Assembly: GCA_964546145.1 (NCBI GenBank)
Contig: CAZJIU010000088.1
Location: 1-8,379, forward strand
Direction: 5' to 3'
Source of the DNA: CAZAKO01 sp964546145
GTDB lineage: Bacteria > Fidelibacterota > UBA2242
DNA length: 8,379 nt
How positions within the stretch are numbered: the stretch's first letter is position 1; each line of letters begins with the position of its first letter. The position numbers and the translations under genes were made by a program. This document shows, one piece after another, positions 5,939 to 8,379 of this stretch. The notes beneath the pieces are model-generated. The model saw only the letters and a program-made list of their open reading frames with translations. It was not told where the DNA came from and did no database searches.

Positions 5939-8221
5939 TTATCTGGGACCGATTCCCAACAAGGTGCCGATAACCGGTCCGAATTTGACTGCCAAACCGA
6001 CTGTTACAATCGAAACTGTGGACATCAATTTGATCACGATATTCAGACATGGACCGGCAGTGTCTTTGCAGGGATCGCCAACAGTATCTCCGACTACCGC
6101 TGCTTTATGGGCGGCGGAGCCCTTACCACCGAGATTGCCTTCCTCGATAAATTTTTTGGCGTTGTCCCAGGCACCACCGGAATTGTTCAGCATAACCGCC
6201 AACACAAAACCGGTAGTTAAGCCACCAACTAATACTCCCAGTACACCGGCAACTCCCAGGATCAATCCGACCAATACCGGAACCGAAACGACTAACAGTG
6301 ACGGCAGGATCATTTCATGCTGAGCACCCTTGGTACTGATTGCCACGCAGCTGGCGTAATCCGGTTCATCCTTGCCTTCCATGATACCCGGTTTCTCACA
6401 GAACTGACGGCGGACTTCTTCGACCATATTACCGGCGGCACGACCTACTGCTCTCATGGCTAAAGCTGCGAAAACAAAGGTCACCATCGCGCCGAAAAAC
6501 ATCCCTACCAAAACGCGCGGATTCATCAGGGTTACATTATAGTATTCGATCCACTGCGGCAGGTGCAGATTGACCGCTACCAAATGTTGTAACGTTTCCA
6601 GCGAAGCGCCGGGATCGAACTGGATATTCACATCGTTTAACAGGTTCTGTAAAATTGCCGTATTATTGATAATATGGGAAAATTGGGCTTTGATCTCTTC
6701 GATATAAGCGGCAATCAAAGCCATCGCGGTCAGTGCCGCTGAGCCAATCGCAAAGCCTTTGCCGGTTGCGGCAGTCGTATTACCCAGCGAATCCAAGGCA
6801 TCAGTGCGCTGGCGTACTTCCTTCGGTAATCCACTCATTTCGGCGTTTCCGCCGGCATTATCGGCGATTGGACCGTACGCGTCAGTCGCCAGGGTGATTC
6901 CCAGGGTGGAGAGCATCCCGACTGCGGCGAAACTAATTCCATACAGCCCAAGATTGATATGATTCGCATCCGGGCCGAATCCACCTGCAAAGGCATAACT
7001 TAAAATAATTCCGATGCCAGCCGTCAGAACCGGCAATCCGGTTGAGAGCATGCCGGTCGAAAGCCCACCAATAATGACTGTCGCCGGACCGGTTTTGGAC
7101 TGCTCAGCGATCCACCTGGTCGGTTTAAAACTTTGCGAAGTATAATATTCGGTCAGTTTTCCAATTACCCAGCCGACTAACAATCCAGTTATGACGGAAG
7201 CGACAATGCCCATCGGTAAATTCAGGAAATAAATTAGCCCAGCGGTAAATAATGCAATCAAAACGACACTCAGGTTGACTCCCCGTGCCAAAGCTTTTAA
7301 TAATGTCCGTTGATCAGCTTTTTCTTCCGTGCGCACGGCAAATGCTCCAATTACTGAGAAAATATTACCGACTCCCGCGACGATCATCGGCGCTAAAAGC
7401 GCAGCTAACACCTTATGAACCGGATGTCCCTGGAAAGCGGCCACTCCTAACGCCGCCGTAGCCAGGATCGAACCGCAATATGATTCGTACAAATCGGCAC
7501 CCATCCCGGCAACATCACCAACGTTGTCGCCGACATTATCTGCAATCGTGGCGGGATTGCGTGGGTCATCTTCCGGAATTCCGGCTTCGACCTTTCCGAC
7601 CAAATCCGCACCGACATCCGCAGCTTTGGTGAAGATTCCACCGCCAACTCGGGCAAACAACGCCTGTAAAGATGCGCCCATCCCGAAAGTCAGCATTGTG
7701 GTCGTAATAGCCGCCAAACTCATCCGATCAAATCCCAGACTGGGAACAAGCCAGTACAAAATTGAAAACCACATTGAAATATCCAGTAATCCCAGACCGA
7801 CAACCACCAAACCCATCACTGCGCCGGAGCGAAAGGCAACCTGTAAACCGGCATTCAGCGACTTGCGCGCACCTTCTGCCGTCCGGTTGGAAGCTAGCGT
7901 CGCCGTACTCATACCGAAGAATCCGGCTAAGGCTGAAAAAAACCCGCCCGTCAGAAACGAAAACGGCACCCACTTATTCTGGACATTCAGCACATAAGCC
8001 ATAATCAAGAATATGAGAAAAATTATAAAAAAGAATAGAGCAACTATCTTGTATTGCTGTTTGAGATAAGCAAAAGCGCCTTTCCTGACCGCCAAGGCGA
8101 TCTTCTGCATCAAATCATTACCCGGATCGCCTTTTAACATCAACTTATAAAATATCCAGGCTGTTATCAGGGCGATAATCGAGCCAATTGGTGCAATCAA
8201 AAATAAATATTTAACTCCCAT
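5939..8221 (-). CDS. hppA: Membrane-bound ion-translocating pyrophosphatase (K+-dependent; Na+ and possibly H+ pump)
   Basis: Integral inner-membrane pump of about 16 helices that couples pyrophosphate hydrolysis to Na+ and/or H+ export. Substrate and Mg2+ motifs are all present: RVGGGIFTKAADVGADLVGKVE at 191-212 (written in parts: RVGGG, then DVGADLVGKVE at 202-212), DNVGDNVGD at 228-236, DAYGPIADNAGGNAEMS at 447-463, and GDTVGDPCKDTAGP at 711-724. GNTTAATGKG at 480-489 has Ala484 and Gly487 where K+-independent enzymes have Lys and Thr, so K+ dependence is predicted. Asp243 and Glu246 (ADLYES) are spaced as in Na+-pumping PPases; plant H+ pumps have the Glu four residues later. Thr91, Phe95, Asp147 and Met181 resemble the signature I recall for dual Na+/H+ pumps. 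760 residues is long for the family because of an insertion at about 505-560 between helices. The start ATG has AAAGGAGG about 10 nt upstream. Single-gene unit with its own terminator. Confidence 0.97.
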   Translation of the reverse strand: MGVKYLFLIAPIGSIIALITAWIFYKLMLKGDPGNDLMQKIALAVRKGAFAYLKQQYKIVALFFFIIFLIFLIMAYVLNVQNKWVPFSFLTGGFFSALAGFFGMSTATLASNRTAEGARKSLNAGLQVAFRSGAVMGLVVVGLGLLDISMWFSILYWLVPSLGFDRMSLAAITTTMLTFGMGASLQALFARVGGGIFTKAADVGADLVGKVEAGIPEDDPRNPATIADNVGDNVGDVAGMGADLYESYCGSILATAALGVAAFQGHPVHKVLAALLAPMIVAGVGNIFSVIGAFAVRTEEKADQRTLLKALARGVNLSVVLIALFTAGLIYFLNLPMGIVASVITGLLVGWVIGKLTEYYTSQSFKPTRWIAEQSKTGPATVIIGGLSTGMLSTGLPVLTAGIGIILSYAFAGGFGPDANHINLGLYGISFAAVGMLSTLGITLATDAYGPIADNAGGNAEMSGLPKEVRQRTDALDSLGNTTAATGKGFAIGSAALTAMALIAAYIEEIKAQFSHIINNTAILQNLLNDVNIQFDPGASLETLQHLVAVNLHLPQWIEYYNVTLMNPRVLVGMFFGAMVTFVFAALAMRAVGRAAGNMVEEVRRQFCEKPGIMEGKDEPDYASCVAISTKGAQHEMILPSLLVVSVPVLVGLILGVAGVLGVLVGGLTTGFVLAVMLNNSGGAWDNAKKFIEEGNLGGKGSAAHKAAVVGDTVGDPCKDTAGPCLNIVIKLMSTVSIVTVGLAVKFGPVIGTLLGIGPR

Positions 8222-8231
8222 ACCTCTGAAC

Positions 8232-8239
8232 CCTCCTTT
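8232..8239 (-). promoter_or_regulatory. Strong Shine-Dalgarno site of hppA
   Basis: AAAGGAGG, about 10 nt before the hppA ATG, close to a perfect match to the 16S anti-Shine-Dalgarno sequence. It fixes the start at 8221 and suggests efficient translation. Confidence 0.8.
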
Positions 8240-8318
8240 GAATCGTCACTAAAATCTTTTAAACCAAATCCTACTCCATTTTGACCTATTGCAAGCAATT
8301 GTTAAATAAAGACCGAAA

Positions 8319-8346
8319 AATATAGGACTATTCTGGCAAATTTCAA
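8319..8346 (-). promoter_or_regulatory. Candidate hppA promoter
   Basis: TTGAAA (8346-8341, 5/6 to TTGACA), a 16-bp spacer and TATATT (8324-8319, 5/6 to TATAAT). This would give a 5' leader of about 90 nt before hppA. The -35 box directly follows the hairpin at the right edge. Between this promoter and the Shine-Dalgarno site I see nothing beyond a small palindrome near 8288-8299. Confidence 0.5.
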
Positions 8347-8373
8347 ACGTTCCGGAGTATAATCCCCGGAACG
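8341..8373 (-). terminator. Hairpin at right edge, probable terminator of an upstream gene outside the window
   Basis: CGTTCCGG and CCGGAACG form a perfect 8-bp stem (8373-8366 with 8355-8348) around a 10-nt loop. On the minus strand it is followed by TTTGAAATTT, a weak U-rich tail. No coding region is recognisable in the 39 bases at this edge. It could end a minus-strand gene upstream of hppA, or serve a convergent plus-strand gene. Confidence 0.45.
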
Positions 8374-8379
8374 AGATTT

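Noticed and set aside
7524..7997. 157-codon plus-strand frame opposite hppA
   Set aside because: Antisense shadow of a highly conserved membrane protein gene; its Pro/Ser/Ala-rich translation is typical of the reverse frame of Gly/Ala-rich helices.
8288..8299. Small palindrome ATTGC-TT-GCAAT in the hppA leader, considered as an operator
   Set aside because: Only 5 bp per arm with a 2-base centre, single copy in the window and no link to a known regulator; likely by chance in AT-rich leader DNA.

Overview
The window reads almost entirely on the minus strand. From right to left it holds a monocistronic membrane pyrophosphatase gene (hppA), an intrinsic terminator, a sigma70-like promoter, an FMN riboswitch, and a tightly packed riboflavin operon ribD-ribE-ribBA-ribH. 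The operon runs without a gap into a large exported beta-propeller protein that is cut by the left edge. No tRNA, rRNA, CRISPR array, IS element or other sign of a mobile element is visible. Every long plus-strand reading frame lies antisense to one of these genes or to the riboswitch.

Organism: a bacterium of intermediate GC content. The pyrophosphatase is of the K+-dependent type with the Na+-pump style glutamate. The left-edge protein has a secretion signal, two-component-regulator/PorZ-like propeller repeats and the start of a 'PNPF'-like C-terminal domain (FlgD-like or type IX sorting-like). Such proteins are typical of the FCB superphylum (Bacteroidota, Ignavibacteria, Cloacimonadota, Marinimicrobia, KSB1 and relatives). 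An uncultured anaerobe of that group fits best, but the phylum cannot be fixed from this window alone.

Layout: 8222-8379 is the hppA upstream region, with an edge hairpin, a promoter candidate and a strong Shine-Dalgarno site. 5939-8221 is hppA. 5670-5938 is intergenic and fully accounted for: the hppA terminator, the rib promoter, the FMN aptamer, and a hairpin that abuts the ribD start codon. 4584-5669 is ribD, 3934-4584 ribE (1-nt TAATG overlap), 2690-3925 ribBA, 2205-2678 ribH, and 1-2204 the propeller protein, which starts with TTG on the base after the ribH stop.

How the genes work together: RibBA makes both precursors (the pyrimidine from GTP and the four-carbon unit from ribulose 5-phosphate). 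RibD deaminates and reduces the pyrimidine, RibH condenses the two into lumazine, and RibE dismutates lumazine to riboflavin. FMN made from riboflavin shuts the operon off through the riboswitch. The propeller protein is apparently co-transcribed, so it may respond to FMN as well; that is the least expected feature here. The pyrimidine phosphatase and RibF are not in the window. HppA hydrolyses pyrophosphate to pump Na+ and/or H+ and has its own transcription signals.
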